64,000 bases of DNA from an uncultured Clostridia bacterium (lineage in GTDB: Bacteria > Bacillota > Clostridia > Christensenellales > CAG-917). Positions 38,161-46,838 of the stretch are shown in pieces; the first letter of the stretch is position 1, and every line of letters begins with the position of its first letter. Where the stretch lies: NCBI GenBank assembly GCA_934277615.1, contig CAKQUV010000007.1:7843-71842 (forward strand), given 5' to 3'. The position numbers and the translations under genes were made by a program. Under the pieces are notes generated by a model. The model did not search any database. It saw only the letters and a list, made by a program, of their open reading frames with translations, and had not been told where the DNA came from.

Positions 38161-39312
38161 TTATTTTTTCGCTTTAGGATCCATCGCGTCGCGCAAACCG
38201 TCGCCCACGAAGTTAAAGCCCAACACCGCAATAACGATCATAATACCTGCAGGCAACCACATATTCATGTGGTAACTCAACACCTGCGGATCGTTGGACG
38301 TTGCAATCATGGTACCCCATGCAGCCTTCGGCAATTGAACGCCGAGCCCCAAGAAGCTCAACGTCGATTCGTACAAAATTACGCTGCCAAGACCGAGCGT
38401 CATGGAAACGATAAGTTGCGGCATGACGTTTGGTATCAAGTGCACGAAAATCTTTCGCCACGTCGGCAAGCCCATAACTTCCGTCGCAGTGATGTATTCC
38501 TGCTCTCTCAAAGACAGAATCTGTCCTCTTACAAGACGTGCGACGCCGCTCCAACTGAATATCGTGATGATTGCCATCAACAGATAAATTCTCGTATCCG
38601 CGTCCACTTGCCACGAATCGATCATAGCCGAGGCGATAAGCAAAATAGGCAACGTAGGCACGCACGTGAAAATATCCACTATACGCATAATCAACTGATC
38701 CACCCAGCCGCCGAAATAACCTGCCAGACCGCCGAGAATTATACCGATTAAGGTTTCGAGTATTACGACGATAAAGCCGATTGTCAGCGAGATACGACCG
38801 CCGTACATAAGTCTTACAAAGACGTCCATACCCTTGTCGTCCGTGCCGAGAAGGTGATCTTTTGACGGATCTGCGTAAGAGTTGATTTCGGATTTGTGTT
38901 GCAACACTTCCTTAATCGTGATTGTTTCGCCGTTTTCGTCAACCCAGTTGTATGAGTTTCTTATGGTGCTGACGACTTCCGTTCTGTCAACCGTTTCTTC
39001 GCCCCACTTGTCGTAAATCACCGGACCGAGGAAGGAGAACAGAATAAGGAAAACAATCATTACAAGTCCTACAATCGAGAGTTTGGAGCGGAAGAATCTT
39101 CTTCCCACCATTCTCAAAGGGCTCATCTCTTTATAGACGTATTCAACCTTATCGTCCTTGCCGTTTTCTTCTTGCGCCACTTGGTTTTCTATGACGTTTT
39201 CCGTCTGTTCGGTCGCATTTTCGACAACTGCGGTTTGCTCGTTTTCAAGAGCGGTTACGTCCTGTGCGTCAGAGTCGTCGATGTTTATGTTTTTCAAGTC
39301 TTTTTCTTCCAT
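38161..39312 (-). CDS. oppC: Oligopeptide ABC importer permease (OppC-like)
   Basis: A 383-aa permease with an acidic cytoplasmic N-terminal extension of ~75 residues (DDSDAQDVTALENEQTAVVE). The DppC/OppC N-terminal segment (SPLRMVGRRFFRSKLSIVGL) and about six membrane helices follow. The EAA-type loop (TATEVMGLPTWRKIFVHLIP) contacts the ATPases. The frame includes the typical LLGTDDKGMDVFVRLMYGGR stretch. Gene order B-C-D-F matches standard opp/dpp operons. The stop lies 15 bp before the chosen oppD start. Confidence 0.94.
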   Translation of the reverse strand: MEEKDLKNINIDDSDAQDVTALENEQTAVVENATEQTENVIENQVAQEENGKDDKVEYVYKEMSPLRMVGRRFFRSKLSIVGLVMIVFLILFSFLGPVIYDKWGEETVDRTEVVSTIRNSYNWVDENGETITIKEVLQHKSEINSYADPSKDHLLGTDDKGMDVFVRLMYGGRISLTIGFIVVILETLIGIILGGLAGYFGGWVDQLIMRIVDIFTCVPTLPILLIASAMIDSWQVDADTRIYLLMAIITIFSWSGVARLVRGQILSLREQEYITATEVMGLPTWRKIFVHLIPNVMPQLIVSMTLGLGSVILYESTLSFLGLGVQLPKAAWGTMIATSNDPQVLSYHMNMWLPAGIMIVIAVLGFNFVGDGLRDAMDPKAKK

Positions 39313-39322
39313 AATTCACCTA

Positions 39323-40330
39323 CTATTTGCTGAGTTTGACGCGCGGGTCAACGATTGAGTACATGATATCGGACAACAGTGTGCCGATAACCGTCAAAAC
39401 CGCAAGGAACATGTTGTATCCCATAACGAACGGGATATCGCCTTCCTTCAAAGCCTGATATGCAAGACGTCCGATACCGTCGATGCCGAACACTTGCTCT
39501 GTGATCATCATACCGCCGAACAAAGACGGCAAAATTCCCGCAAGCAAAGTTGCGAGCGGAATGAGCGTATTTCTGAAAGCGTGCTTGTAGATTACCGTTT
39601 TTTCGGACAAACCCTTGGCTCTTGCCGTTCTTATGTAGTCGGCGTTGAGCACTTCCAAAGTGTTTGTTCTGGTATATCTCATAAGACCGCCGATAGACAG
39701 GAAAACGCTGACGAAAATGGGCAATACCATATGTTGCAGCATGTCGCCGAATTTTGCCATTTGACCTGCAAAATCGTTTGCGTAGTCCATGCTTGCGTTG
39801 ATAAGTCCGTTCGGAGGCAAAATTCCGAGGTCGACGGAGAAAATCTTGATTGCGATTGCCGCAAAGAAGTATGTCGGCAAGGAAATACCTACCATAGTAA
39901 GCACCGTGGTTATGTAGTCGCGAGCGGAATATTGATGCGTTGCGCTTGTGATACCAAGCGGAATTGCAATCAAAAACTGCAAAATCGTCGCTATAAACGC
40001 AATCGCAAACGAAATCCACATATTCTCGCTTATGACTTGCCCCACAGGCTTTTCGTACTTAAACGATACGCCCAGGTCGCCCCTGCACATATTGCCGAGC
40101 CACTTGAAATATCCGCCCATTATACCCTCGAAAGACGAGTCGCCTATTCCGTACAATTCCTTGAATCTGGCGATGTCCTCCTGAGTAATCGTTCCGGCTT
40201 GAAGTTGTTGAGAATACTTCAAATCCACATAATCGTTAGGCATCAATCTGACCATAGTGTAGATGATAATAGACACGCCTATCAGGATTATTATGGAAAT
40301 GAGTATTCTTTTGACGATATATTTAAACAT
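39323..40330 (-). CDS. oppB: Oligopeptide ABC importer permease (OppB-like)
   Basis: A permease of about 335 aa with six membrane helices. It starts MFKYIVKRILISIIILIGVS, the usual beginning of OppB, and contains RTARAKGLSEKTVIYKHAFR, the EAA loop. The frame extends six codons upstream to 40348, but that ATG lies inside a strong hairpin and has no ribosome binding site. The ATG at 40330 fits the family better, although its own ribosome binding site is poor. It works with OppC to form the membrane channel for peptides delivered by OppA. Confidence 0.93.
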   Translation of the reverse strand: MFKYIVKRILISIIILIGVSIIIYTMVRLMPNDYVDLKYSQQLQAGTITQEDIARFKELYGIGDSSFEGIMGGYFKWLGNMCRGDLGVSFKYEKPVGQVISENMWISFAIAFIATILQFLIAIPLGITSATHQYSARDYITTVLTMVGISLPTYFFAAIAIKIFSVDLGILPPNGLINASMDYANDFAGQMAKFGDMLQHMVLPIFVSVFLSIGGLMRYTRTNTLEVLNADYIRTARAKGLSEKTVIYKHAFRNTLIPLATLLAGILPSLFGGMMITEQVFGIDGIGRLAYQALKEGDIPFVMGYNMFLAVLTVIGTLLSDIMYSIVDPRVKLSK

Positions 40331-40342
40331 CTTTATACACGC

Positions 40343-40374
40343 GCGCATTTGAGGCGAGTTGCCTCAAATCGCGC
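40343..40374 (-). promoter_or_regulatory. Strong hairpin between oppA and oppB
   Basis: ATTTGAGGC/GCCTCAAAT (9 bp perfect, 5-base loop), extended by GCGC/GCGC across one bulged base. No T-run on the minus strand. Such hairpins after the binding-protein gene commonly stabilise its message and lower expression of the downstream permeases. Confidence 0.7.
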
Positions 40375-40417
40375 TTTTCCTCATAGTATTTTCGCGCCGT
40401 AGCGCATTGCTTTATTG

Positions 40418-43102
40418 TTATTTTTCAGTAACGAGCGACACGTTCCAAATCTCGCTTGTCAATCCCTTGAAGGGTGAAAGCTCTTTTACCGGAGTAAACG
40501 TGCTTGCGTCAATCTTCTTGGTGTTGTACGCAAACAAGTCTTTTCTTTGGTAAGTCGGAAGCTCGATTGCAAGCCGCATTACGATATCGAGTGCGTCGCT
40601 GTAATCTTGTGCTCTCGACTCTTTGTCCTCGGTCTTACGAGCGCTTTCGATAAGCGCCGACAATTGATCGATAAGATCGCGCTCGGTTTCATACTTATTC
40701 GTCGTATCGTTGAGTATTTGTTTATAACCCCAGTTGAGTACGGAAGTTGCGGTAGATTCCTTGTGATAGACCTGATACATATCGGGGTCGATCGTGGAGC
40801 CCCATGCGGCAGCCCATACCGTGAGGTCGCCCGTGGACAACTTCTTGAGTGCGTTGGAGTCCGTTGTTACAGTGATTTGGAATCCGCACTCGTTGAGCAC
40901 TTCTCTTGCGTGCAACATTGCGTTGAATGCCGGGTGGTCGGTCTCTTCGCCTGCGATAGTAAACGTGTATTTGAGCGTATCGCTGCCCTTGTAGTAGATA
41001 CCTTCGCCGTTGAGGTTGTAGCCTGCGCTTCCAACCAACGAAGTGATAAATCTCCTTTGTTGTTCTTCGTTCATCTTTTGTCCGGAAACAAGTCCTTCGT
41101 TTCGGACAAAATCTCTGTAATAGGGATTGACTACGGTCAAGTCTTCGGGCACTGCGCTGCCGATGTACGGATAGTACGGAGTCGGATCTTCCGTGCCATA
41201 TTCGCCGTTGTTGTATCCGGGATACGCCCAGCTCGAACGTGACATAGAACGGTAAATCGGGCTTGCGGTCGTCTTGTAGTAATCAACTGTTTCTTGCGTG
41301 TTGATTGCGTGCATGATCGCTTGTCTTACCTCGATTGAGGGAACTTTACCTGCGTTGATACCGATATAACCGTAACCGAGAGTGGAAACGGATTGGCTTG
41401 CATAACCTTCGTGGCTGTTGATTTCTTCAATCGTTTCGGGTTTTGCGTTGGGCTCAGCAAAGTCAACCGCGCCCGTATAAAGCGTCGTCGTGATGTTGTT
41501 GGAGCCTACGACTTGATAACGCACTTTCTTAATCTTTGAGGGCCCCATGCAGAAGTACGGGTTTCTCTCAAAGTAGATAACGCCTTTGTCGTAGAATTCG
41601 CCGCTCGAAATGCCGTCTATGCCGCCGCTGGATTTGCTCGCCGCATATGCGCCTGCGCCGACGGGAACACCGACCTTGTTCGGATCTTTGACAACTTCGT
41701 TCATAAACGATTGCGACATAAATTCAACGCCAAATTCGTTTTCGTAGTTGAACGCATTGATATAGTTTTTGCCGTGCCAATTGGTCGAGGAATAGTAGTA
41801 CATCGGAGCAATGCCGATTGCAAAGTTCCAAATTGCTTTGGGGTCAACGCCGTTGATGGCGATGGAAAGCACTTCGTTGAAACCTTCTTTCACGTTGCCG
41901 TTTGCGTCGTATTCGACGGGCCTGTATTCAACGCCTTTGACAACAACGCTTTCCGTGCGGTTTGCAAACTTGATACCGGAGATGTTTTCAACCTTCTTGG
42001 TGTGAGATTTTGCAAACTCTTCCATCGCTTGTTTTTCAAGGAACTCTCTAAGGGTTACGGAAGTGTTCCAATAAGACACGATTTCAACGATGTCTTTGGG
42101 CATTTTCTCTGTAAACACGATATTGATTGCTTGTTGTTTTGCTCTCTCTTTTGCTTGTTCTTCGTTCTCGCCTTCTCTGGGAACAGACCAGGATTTGATG
42201 CCTTCTTGGTCGTCGTTGAACACTTCCAATTTAGCCTCTTTCTTATTCCAAGTGATCATGCCCTCGCTGTAGAAGAATGCTTCTTGGTCAGTGGTGAGCA
42301 AGTTTTTGTAAAGAGTGCCGTCCTCAGACTTGAAGGAAATATCCTTGTAAGAGTCAACGTTGTTCGAGTAGTCGGTTGCAAGCTCTTCTTTAAACAATTC
42401 CGTTGCCTTTTGGAAGTCTACGACGACGTTATCGTTACCCGAGTTTGCGGCAGCGTACTCTGTAAGATATTGAGTCATCGCCTCAACGCTGTCGGCTGCG
42501 TCGTCGTGATCTTTGAGCACTGCCTTGCAAGCGTTGACAAGTTTGCTTATTCTGCCTTTCGCGGCAACGCTGAATTGCTCGTTAAATTTCTGTTGCTCGT
42601 CCGGATCTTGGCTTTGAGTGCGGTACGCTTTCAAACCTACGATATCCGTTGAATAAATGGTGCTCGAACCGGTATATGCAGGATCGAGGAACACGTAATA
42701 GTTGAAGAGCACGTCCTTGATCGTGAGATAAGAGCCGTTGGAGAAACGGATGTTGTTTTTGAGCACGAAGTAATACGTCGTGATATCTTCGCCGTCTGCG
42801 TATTTGGAGTCATAATCCTTTGCAACGACAGCCTCGTTGTCGCCGTAAGCAACGTTTCCGTCCTTATCGTTGGAAAGCATTGAGATTTGCGTCATACCCA
42901 CAACGCTGTTGTCGGGACCCGTCGATGCAAAGAACGGGTTGAAAACTTTGTCAACCGCCTGCGTCGAGAAGACCAACGGGTCGTTTTCGTTGTCGTAAGC
43001 CGTTTGCTTTTTGTTGCAAGCCGCAAGCGCAATCATACTGGAAAGCGCCGTTACGACAATCAACACAAGGCTTACGATTGTTTTGACTTTTTTAGAATTC
43101 AT
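40418..43102 (-). CDS. oppA: Oligopeptide-binding lipoprotein, enlarged (OppA-like, 894 aa)
   Basis: An extracellular peptide-binding lipoprotein of the SBP_bac_5 family. The signal peptide ends in IALAAC (Cys29). Family features include NNIRFSNGSYLTIKDVLFNY near residue 110 and YIGINAGKVPSIEVRQAIMH near 590. At 894 aa it is much larger than usual OppA/DppA (~530-600 aa). Extra sequence rich in Lys/Glu/Asp lies between about residues 150 and 390. The frame extends five codons upstream, but AAGGAG lies 6 bases before the ATG at 43102. It is the second gene of the opp block. Confidence 0.93.
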   Translation of the reverse strand: MNSKKVKTIVSLVLIVVTALSSMIALAACNKKQTAYDNENDPLVFSTQAVDKVFNPFFASTGPDNSVVGMTQISMLSNDKDGNVAYGDNEAVVAKDYDSKYADGEDITTYYFVLKNNIRFSNGSYLTIKDVLFNYYVFLDPAYTGSSTIYSTDIVGLKAYRTQSQDPDEQQKFNEQFSVAAKGRISKLVNACKAVLKDHDDAADSVEAMTQYLTEYAAANSGNDNVVVDFQKATELFKEELATDYSNNVDSYKDISFKSEDGTLYKNLLTTDQEAFFYSEGMITWNKKEAKLEVFNDDQEGIKSWSVPREGENEEQAKERAKQQAINIVFTEKMPKDIVEIVSYWNTSVTLREFLEKQAMEEFAKSHTKKVENISGIKFANRTESVVVKGVEYRPVEYDANGNVKEGFNEVLSIAINGVDPKAIWNFAIGIAPMYYYSSTNWHGKNYINAFNYENEFGVEFMSQSFMNEVVKDPNKVGVPVGAGAYAASKSSGGIDGISSGEFYDKGVIYFERNPYFCMGPSKIKKVRYQVVGSNNITTTLYTGAVDFAEPNAKPETIEEINSHEGYASQSVSTLGYGYIGINAGKVPSIEVRQAIMHAINTQETVDYYKTTASPIYRSMSRSSWAYPGYNNGEYGTEDPTPYYPYIGSAVPEDLTVVNPYYRDFVRNEGLVSGQKMNEEQQRRFITSLVGSAGYNLNGEGIYYKGSDTLKYTFTIAGEETDHPAFNAMLHAREVLNECGFQITVTTDSNALKKLSTGDLTVWAAAWGSTIDPDMYQVYHKESTATSVLNWGYKQILNDTTNKYETERDLIDQLSALIESARKTEDKESRAQDYSDALDIVMRLAIELPTYQRKDLFAYNTKKIDASTFTPVKELSPFKGLTSEIWNVSLVTEK

Positions 43103-43139
43103 TTTTATCTCCTTCAATTCTTTTCGAATTTGTTTTTTA

Positions 43140-44303
43140 CTATTTTGTTTCTTTTATCGTCGGTTTGAAGCCTTCGAAGTTCGACGCTTCATCCTTTTGT
43201 CTGTAACCTTCTTTTGAAAGCTCGAATACCGTATTCTCGCCTATCGGCAAGCTGACGATTTCATAAGTCAAATCAAAAGTTACGTCTTTCACCGTCGCTC
43301 CCGTCGCTTTCATGCAAAGCGGTGCGACGTACACGTATTGCGCCTTGCTGAATTCGCCTTCGATGACAAGTTGCACGTCCTTGAAGTTTACGTTTTGCAC
43401 GGTCGAATTTACAAGTTCTCTGAACAAACACACGTAAACCGCGTTTTGGGTGTCGTTGTCGTCGTCGAAGTTCTTTTCGAGTTCGCTAAGGTTGTATGCA
43501 AGTTTGAAATTGGAAATCGTGTGTCCGTTTCCTTCAAACGTTTTCTTGTTATACACGCCAAATGACAACGTTTGACCGTTCAAATCGATATCCGCATCGA
43601 GATAGATGCTGCTCGATTTTGCAAGCATAAGGTCTTTTGCGCTGCGCACTATGGTATACTCGCCCTTGATGTATTTTGCAAACACGTCTATAGCGCGACT
43701 TTCGCTTCCGCCCGGGTGCTTGTATCCTTCCACCGATTCCGTCAACTCTTTGTCGAGATAATATCCGCCGTTGAGCAACTTGCCGTTTTGATACACGTAT
43801 GCGGTGTAGCCGCTGCGCTTGTCGGCAAATTTCTTTCTGTCGTTAAACTCCTCGCCGGCCTTGACCGAGTAGGTGCCGAGCACCACTTTGTTGCCGTTGT
43901 CGTCGATGTAGCAGACGTTGTAGCTGTATTTCACTTTGAGTTCCCAACCTGCATAAAGAGTAACGCCTTCCGTTCCGACCTTGTCCGATTCGAAATCCCA
44001 TTTGTTCGAATAAGTTACGTCGTTGCCGTTGACGGTCTTGGTCTTGAACCAGCCCAAAAATTTGTAGCCCTCTCTTTGCACGGTCTCTTGCGAAAGCACG
44101 GTCGGATCGTAAATAAGGTTGCTCGAGCCCGCCTTGAAGTCGTAATATTGCAACACGGGCAAGTCGCAGTTCATATATGAGCCGCCTTCCAATTCGTAAA
44201 CAATTTTCGTCATACCGTCATAGTTTGTGGAGGAGTTGCACGCCACAAGCAAACTTGCCAGTGCAACCATTATCAACGCTATGACCAATACCTTTCGTTT
44301 CAT
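43140..44303 (-). CDS. Lipoprotein with InlB-type repeat, first gene of the opp block (387 aa)
   Basis: The signal peptide ends in LLVAC (Cys22). An InlB/List-Bact-type repeat lies at about 30-115 (VYELEGGSY, EGYKFLGWF, GVTLYAGW). A second half-repeat (YNVCYIDDNG) follows. The C-terminal part (YTIVRSAKDLMLAKSSSIYL, DIDLNGQTLSF) looks like the start of a right-handed beta-helix or GLUG-type surface repeat. It lies 37 bp upstream of oppA and directly behind the strong promoter at 44386-44414, so it probably shares the oppA transcript. It may hold the importer or its substrate at the surface; this is an inference from position. Confidence 0.82.
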   Translation of the reverse strand: MKRKVLVIALIMVALASLLVACNSSTNYDGMTKIVYELEGGSYMNCDLPVLQYYDFKAGSSNLIYDPTVLSQETVQREGYKFLGWFKTKTVNGNDVTYSNKWDFESDKVGTEGVTLYAGWELKVKYSYNVCYIDDNGNKVVLGTYSVKAGEEFNDRKKFADKRSGYTAYVYQNGKLLNGGYYLDKELTESVEGYKHPGGSESRAIDVFAKYIKGEYTIVRSAKDLMLAKSSSIYLDADIDLNGQTLSFGVYNKKTFEGNGHTISNFKLAYNLSELEKNFDDDNDTQNAVYVCLFRELVNSTVQNVNFKDVQLVIEGEFSKAQYVYVAPLCMKATGATVKDVTFDLTYEIVSLPIGENTVFELSKEGYRQKDEASNFEGFKPTIKETK

Positions 44304-44385
44304 ATTTCCTCTTGCATACGTTTTGTATAAATTTCATTCACATATACACGCACTTACGCACGCGCATATTTTTTGATACTAAATT

Positions 44386-44414
44386 ATCTTACTACTCCCG
44401 TCTATAAGTGTCAA
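44386..44414 (-). promoter_or_regulatory. Promoter of the opp and surface-protease block
   Basis: On the minus strand a perfect TTGACA and TAAGAT are separated by 17 bp, ~83 bp before the first gene. A TGCATACG direct repeat with 10-bp spacing lies ~65-85 bp further upstream (44481-44498), a possible activator site. Confidence 0.7.
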
Positions 44415-44851
44415 ACACAATTTTTACAAAATTCGATTTTTATTTACAAACTTGTATTTTTATGCATAAATTATAATTTTTGCATACGGTTGCATACGCA
44501 ATCAAACCGCCTTTTTCACCACGACAATCTTACCCTCCAACGGCTCTGCGGCGCTACCTTTCGGACATCTTTCACCATTGCGAAATATAGCGGATTTTGT
44601 CGAAAAAGCACGTTTTTGTTTCAGAATCGCACAATAAAATGCTTGTTTTTGCAGAACTTAATACATTCGCCATACTCAAACGTTGTCATCTGTCGACTTG
44701 TTTTTGCACAAATCGGCCGTGCTTCTTTAAATGTTTTTCGACGCGTTCCGCCCATAATTTTTATACATTTTTATTTTAATGTACATTAAAGAAATTTTAA
44801 TAAAAGCGGACACTTTTCGTATTTTACGTGGCAAAATTCAATCGCCATTAC

Positions 44852-44883
44852 AAAAAGCGGCGGCGCACCACGTGCGCCGTCGC
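44852..44883 (-). terminator. Intrinsic terminator of the epimerase-kinase operon
   Basis: A 12-bp GC-rich stem (GCGACGGCGCAC / GTGCGCCGCCGC, 3-base loop, one G-U) followed by TTTTTG on the minus strand. Confidence 0.85.
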
Positions 44884-45000
44884 CCATATTTTTACATCGA
44901 TAGTCAATTGATTCCTTTTTATTTTTTCTCCGTTCACCGCGCCTCGACGGGCATAACTATCCAAAATATCGTGCCGTAAACGAACCGCCTTTTCGTTTTA

Positions 45001-46080
45001 TCAATCCGCCAAAAACGTCGGTTTCCCATAGACTAATATGCTTATATAATCTATCGGCCACATGAAAACAAACAGCGGAACAGTCAGTATTGCCGCCACA
45101 AGCGTTGTGGTATATCTTGTTTCGCCATACTTTGCAAAGCGGTAAATCCAGCACCAAAAAATGCCGAAAAGCAACATAAGAATGCTTTTTGCAATTAGCG
45201 GCAAATCGTCGAATTTTGCCGTGAACGACTTGCGCTCTTCCACACTTTGTTCTATGGGGAGTTTGACAAAGAATTTGCTTCCTTTGCCCTTCTTGCTCTT
45301 GACTGATATGCTTCCGCCATAGTCGTCAACAACGCATTTTGTTACGTATAGACCTACGCCTTGACTTGCGCCGCTCGGACGAGAGATATCCTCCTTAAAG
45401 TATTGGTCGAACACGAGCGGGATATTTTCTTTGGCAATGCCTATACCCTCGTCTTTCACGCAAAAGCACAAAAATCCGCCGTTGCGCTTAAAGGTCACTT
45501 TAATAGTCGTATTCTCGTTTGAATATTTGACGGCGTTGGAAATAAGGTTTTGCACCACGCTTTCTATTTTTGTTTTATCCGCGCGGATATTGACGCGGGG
45601 AATTTTGCCCGCTTTGAGTTTTATATTCTTCGTGGCAGCAAGTGCTTGTTGCTTGTCGAGGATATTGCCGAACAGCACCCTTGCGTCGTAAAGCACTCTA
45701 TGCTCTTCACCGTCGCTTTTTGCGTTTCTCGCAGCTTCCACCATACCAACGACCATCTCGTTCATTTGCTCTGCTTTTTGAGCAATCAACGCGGGATAGT
45801 CTTTGTCGTCGAGTCCGTCCGACAAGCACTCGGCGTATCCCGAGATTATCGCAAGAGGAGTCTTCATATCGTGTGCGACGGAGGATATGGACACGCTCGT
45901 TCTCTTCTCTGTTTGTGCTTGCTCGTCCTTGATTTTGAGCATAGAAAGTCGCAGTGTTTCCAGTCTCACCGCAATTGCGTGATACTCACCCACACCGCTC
46001 GTATCTACGCGCGTATACAAGTCTCCGTCTTGAAAACGCGCAAGCGTTCTTTCTATTTTTATGATTTCACTTCTTTTCAT
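45001..46080 (-). CDS. Sensor histidine kinase with C-terminal membrane helices
   Basis: A 359-aa kinase. HAMP-like region at residues ~5-60, phosphoacceptor His70 in SSVAHDMKTPL, N box SNAVKYSNEN (about 185), and G boxes VKDEGIGIAKENI and GASQGVGLYVTK. No membrane helix precedes the HAMP-like part. Instead two hydrophobic helices lie at the extreme C-terminus (about 295-318 and 328-350), with WPIDYISIL near the end. Most sensor kinases have the membrane part first. The 59-bp gap to the regulator gene leaves no room for a lost N-terminus. The signal is unknown; the membrane itself could be sensed. The partner is the OmpR-type regulator directly upstream. Confidence 0.9.
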   Translation of the reverse strand: MKRSEIIKIERTLARFQDGDLYTRVDTSGVGEYHAIAVRLETLRLSMLKIKDEQAQTEKRTSVSISSVAHDMKTPLAIISGYAECLSDGLDDKDYPALIAQKAEQMNEMVVGMVEAARNAKSDGEEHRVLYDARVLFGNILDKQQALAATKNIKLKAGKIPRVNIRADKTKIESVVQNLISNAVKYSNENTTIKVTFKRNGGFLCFCVKDEGIGIAKENIPLVFDQYFKEDISRPSGASQGVGLYVTKCVVDDYGGSISVKSKKGKGSKFFVKLPIEQSVEERKSFTAKFDDLPLIAKSILMLLFGIFWCWIYRFAKYGETRYTTTLVAAILTVPLFVFMWPIDYISILVYGKPTFLAD

Positions 46081-46139
46081 AACTCAAAGTTTATCTATCG
46101 ATTTTGCGCACGTAAAAGCTTATTTTTGCAATTTTTTCT

Positions 46140-46814
46140 TTAATCTTGCCACTTATAACCCAGTCCCCACACGGTGACTACGTTGTTGATACCCACCTTC
46201 GAGAGCTTGTCGCGAAGCCTTGCAATCGTCACCGCAACAGTGTTTTCGTCTATATATTCGTCAACACCCCACACGTCGTCGATAATCTTTTGTTTGGGCA
46301 TAATTTGGTTCTCGTGAGAGGTAAGATAGTCGAGAATTTTGAACTCTTTGGACGTGAGCGCAAGTGGTTCTTCTCCTACGCGAGCCTCGTATCTCGACGG
46401 TGAGATAAGCAATTCACCGTATCGCCTGTCACCCGTAGGAACGACGTTGAACTCGTAATACCTACGTAGTTGCGCGCCAACTCTCATCACCATTTCTTTG
46501 AAAGAAAACGGCTTGGTTATATAGTCGTCCGCGCCGAGGTCGAACATGCGCACTTTATCCTCTTCCGTCACCTTTGCCGACACCACGATGATTGGGATAT
46601 TGGTAGTCTTGCGCAACGTTTCGCACACGGTGAAGCCGTCGAGTTTGGGCATCATAATATCCAAGAGCACGAGGTCAGGCTTAACGTCCTTGACCTTTTG
46701 CAAAGTTTCCGCGCCGTCGTAGGCTTGGTACACGTCGTGACCCGCTCTTTGAAGATAACTCTTCATCATATCGGAAATTTCGCTATTATCCTCGGCAATA
46801 AGTATCTTTCTCAT
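46140..46814 (-). CDS. OmpR/PhoB-family response regulator
   Basis: A 224-aa regulator. Receiver domain at residues 1-115 with acidic pocket E8/D9, phosphoacceptor Asp52 (LVLLDIMMP) and the conserved Lys in VVSAKV. The winged-helix DNA-binding domain (about 130-224) contains LTSKEFKILDYL and ENTVAVTIARLRDKL, typical of the family. It lies 24 bp downstream of the ferredoxin gene and 59 bp upstream of the kinase gene. The 11-bp direct repeats at 49441-49462, upstream of the first gene of this operon, are a candidate binding site, which would make the operon self-regulated. Confidence 0.95.
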   Translation of the reverse strand: MRKILIAEDNSEISDMMKSYLQRAGHDVYQAYDGAETLQKVKDVKPDLVLLDIMMPKLDGFTVCETLRKTTNIPIIVVSAKVTEEDKVRMFDLGADDYITKPFSFKEMVMRVGAQLRRYYEFNVVPTGDRRYGELLISPSRYEARVGEEPLALTSKEFKILDYLTSHENQIMPKQKIIDDVWGVDEYIDENTVAVTIARLRDKLSKVGINNVVTVWGLGYKWQD

Positions 46815-46838
46815 ATCCTCTTCCTTTTATCTTTTTAT

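Larger units (their letters stand above)
44304..45000. other. AT-rich intergenic region with the opp promoter and the kinase terminator
   Basis: No gene is supported. It holds the opp-block promoter (44386-44414), a tandem TGCATACG pair at 44481-44498 (the same octamer recurs at 44314-44321), and the terminator of the kinase operon (44852-44883). The rest is AT-rich without clear structure. Confidence 0.6.
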
